A DNA stretch of 15,283 bases from positions 1 to 15,283 of the forward strand of contig JBFKUL010000046.1 of the NCBI GenBank assembly GCA_041635755.1, in the 5' to 3' direction. Both the position numbers and the translations under genes were made by a program. This DNA is from JBFKUL01 sp041635755. GTDB lineage: Bacteria > Pseudomonadota > Gammaproteobacteria > Burkholderiales > SG8-39. The notes beneath the pieces were generated by a model. That model was not told the origin of the DNA. It saw only the letters and a list, made by a program, of their open reading frames with translations, and did not search any database. Each line of letters opens with the position of its first letter. The stretch's first letter is position 1. Below, piece by piece: positions 14,201-15,283 of this stretch.

Positions 14201-14888
14201 GGTGCGCGACCTGCACGCCTACTACGGCAAGAGCCACATCCTGCACGGCGTGCACCTGCGGGTGGGCGCAGGCGAGATCGTCTCGCTGCTGGGACGCAAC
14301 GGCGTCGGCCGCTCGACCACCATCAAGGCGATCATGGGCATGGTCGACGCGAAGGGCACGGTGCGCTTCAAGGACCGCGAGCTGGTTGGACTGAAAGCGT
14401 ACCAGGTGGCGCATCTCGGCCTGGGTTACGTGCCGGAGAACCGCGACATCTTCCCGACGCTCACCGTGCGCCAGAACCTGCTGCTCGGGCAGAAGGCTGC
14501 GCGCGTCGAGGGCCGCTGGCGCATGCAGGACATGTTCGACATGTTCCCGCGCCTGGGCGAGCGCGCCGACACGCAGGCCGGCGTGCTCTCGGGCGGCGAG
14601 CAGCAGATGCTGACGCTGTGCCGCACGCTGATGGGCGACCCCGAGCTGGTGATGATCGACGAGCCGACCGAGGGCCTGGCGCCCAAGATCGTCGAGCAGG
14701 TGGCGGGCCTGTTCGAGGAGATCAAGAAGCGCGGGGTGTCGATCCTGCTGGTCGAGCAGAAGCTCGCCATCGCGCTCGACATTTCCGAGCGCCTGTACGT
14801 CATGGGGCATGGCAGCATCGTGTTCGAGGGCACGCCGCGCGACGTGCGCGAGAACGCCGCGATGCGCAAGGAATGGCTCGAGGTGTGA
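14193..14888 (+). CDS. livF: ABC transporter ATP-binding protein LivF with Arg in Walker A
   Basis: Second ATPase subunit, 231 residues, matching LivF length. The Walker A motif reads GRNGVGRST at 34-42: the normally invariant Lys is Arg40 (codon cgc at 14310-14312). The Q-loop position is PEN (81-83), as LivF proteins typically have PEG; the switch position is Gln189 in VEQ, also usual for LivF. The signature is consensus LSGGEQ at 132-137, and Walker B is LVMIDE at 152-157 with Glu157 kept. The start MLEVRDLHAYYGKS is chosen because AAGGA precedes it and because the in-frame upstream extension lies inside livG. It overlaps livG by 8 bp. I recall GVGRST variants in other beta-proteobacterial LivF homologues, so Arg is probably a lineage trait and not a sequencing error. 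Confidence 0.94.
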   Translation: MLEVRDLHAYYGKSHILHGVHLRVGAGEIVSLLGRNGVGRSTTIKAIMGMVDAKGTVRFKDRELVGLKAYQVAHLGLGYVPENRDIFPTLTVRQNLLLGQKAARVEGRWRMQDMFDMFPRLGERADTQAGVLSGGEQQMLTLCRTLMGDPELVMIDEPTEGLAPKIVEQVAGLFEEIKKRGVSILLVEQKLAIALDISERLYVMGHGSIVFEGTPRDVRENAAMRKEWLEV

Positions 14889-14938
14889 CGCGGCGTTCCG
14901 CTATGCGGCCGAGCCCCGGAAAGCCTGCGGTTTGGCGT

Positions 14939-14944
14939 TAGAAT
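14939..14944 (+). promoter_or_regulatory. Candidate -10 box before the last gene
   Basis: TAGAAT matches the -10 consensus at five of six positions, about 53 bases before the ATG at 14998. The sequence 17 bp upstream (CCGGAA) is a poor -35. It may give the last gene a transcript separate from the transporter operon, which ends 109 bp upstream without an obvious terminator. Confidence 0.35.
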
Positions 14945-14997
14945 TCCGGCTCCCCCGCGCCCTGCCCGCGCAACCACCGATCGAGCCGGAGAACTGC

Positions 14998-15283
14998 ATG
15001 AGCGACGCAGCGTCCTATTCCGTCCGCGACGGCATCGCCGTCATCACCATGAGCAACCCGCCGGTCAACGGCCTCGGACACGCGCTGCGCACCGGCATCA
15101 TGGACGGGCTGAAGAAGGCGGAAGGCGATGCTGCCGTCAAGGCCGTGGTGCTGGTCGGATCGGCCAAGGCCTTCTCGGGCGGCGCCGACATCCGCGAGTT
15201 CAACACCCCGAAATCCTTCGCCAAGCCCTCGTTGCCCGAGATCGTCGCCGCGTTGGACGAAACGAAAAAGCCCGTGGTCGCCG
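14998..15283 (+). CDS. Enoyl-CoA hydratase/isomerase-fold enzyme, possibly FadB/FadJ-like fusion (partial)
   Basis: Only the first 95 residues are in the window. They show a crotonase N-terminus: ITMSNPPVNGLG (16-27), where ordinary hydratases have LNRP..N-A, and the oxyanion-hole segment FSGGADIREF at 59-68. The NPPVNGLG and FSGGADIREF pair is typical of the hydratase domain in multifunctional enzymes that continue into a 3-hydroxyacyl-CoA dehydrogenase domain, but that domain would lie past the right edge. A GGAG at 14988-14991, six bases before the ATG, supports the start. It would continue beta-oxidation after the ligase step encoded on the other strand. Whether it belongs to the transporter operon is open: the gap is 109 bp and contains a candidate -10 box. 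Confidence 0.88.
   Translation, partial: MSDAASYSVRDGIAVITMSNPPVNGLGHALRTGIMDGLKKAEGDAAVKAVVLVGSAKAFSGGADIREFNTPKSFAKPSLPEIVAALDETKKPVVA

Noticed and set aside
14889..14997. Terminator or small RNA gene after livF
   Set aside because: No strong stem with a T run was seen; only a candidate -10 box could be supported.
1..15283. CRISPR array, tRNA, rRNA, insertion sequence or prophage genes
   Set aside because: No direct-repeat array, tRNA-like cloverleaf, transposase motif or terminal inverted repeats were recognised; coding density and composition look uniform.

Overview
The window is GC-rich, densely packed chromosomal DNA with strong G/C third-position bias. The protein families and gene order (high-GC LivHMGF transporter, AlkK-like ligase, MaoC, crotonase and 'cyclase' family genes) look like a betaproteobacterium of the Burkholderiales type. 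That placement is an inference from protein style, as no rRNA or other taxonomic marker is present. I see no mobile element, tRNA, rRNA or CRISPR array.

Layout. Two gene blocks diverge from a 175-bp intergenic region (9657-9831). The left block (9656 down to 1, minus strand) holds, in transcription order: an AlkK-like acyl-CoA ligase, a crotonase-family enoyl-CoA hydratase/isomerase, a lipoprotein-type N-acetylmuramoyl-L-alanine amidase, an epoxide-hydrolase-like alpha/beta hydrolase, a MaoC dehydratase, a 'cyclase' family metal hydrolase, an SDR oxidoreductase, an ATC-hydrolase-like protein, a GMC flavin alcohol dehydrogenase and a periplasmic substrate-binding protein cut by the window edge. 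Gaps are 10-89 bp, with ATGA or longer overlaps at three junctions, so the block is probably one operon or a few overlapping ones. The right block (9832 to 14888, plus strand) is a complete five-gene branched-chain-amino-acid-type (HAAT) ABC transporter: binding protein, LivH, LivM, LivG and LivF, each gene after LivH overlapping the previous one. A further gene, the N-terminus of a crotonase-fold enzyme, possibly a FadB/FadJ-like fusion, begins at 14998 and runs off the right end.

How the genes may work together (inference). The transporter would import a small carboxylated or alcohol-bearing compound. GMC, SDR, hydrolase and cyclase enzymes would oxidise or open it, the ligase would attach CoA, and the crotonase and MaoC enzymes would carry it through beta-oxidation-like steps. 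The pairing of AlkJ-like (GMC) and AlkK-like (ligase) enzymes suggests alcohol-to-acid-to-acyl-CoA chemistry. The substrate cannot be named from sequence.

The most notable signals are: (1) a perfect 18-bp palindrome between the two blocks whose two ends each form a TTGACC -35-like hexamer facing outward, suggesting one operator controls both directions; (2) a LivG/LivF ATPase pair whose non-consensus residues (Walker A Lys to Arg, Gln in place of the switch His, altered signature) would all fall in the same one of the two composite ATP sites; and (3) two strong hairpins between the binding-protein gene and livH, the second abutting a start that lacks a Shine-Dalgarno sequence. I found no clear evidence for an entirely new type of system; this is an accessory catabolic and uptake locus with several odd members.
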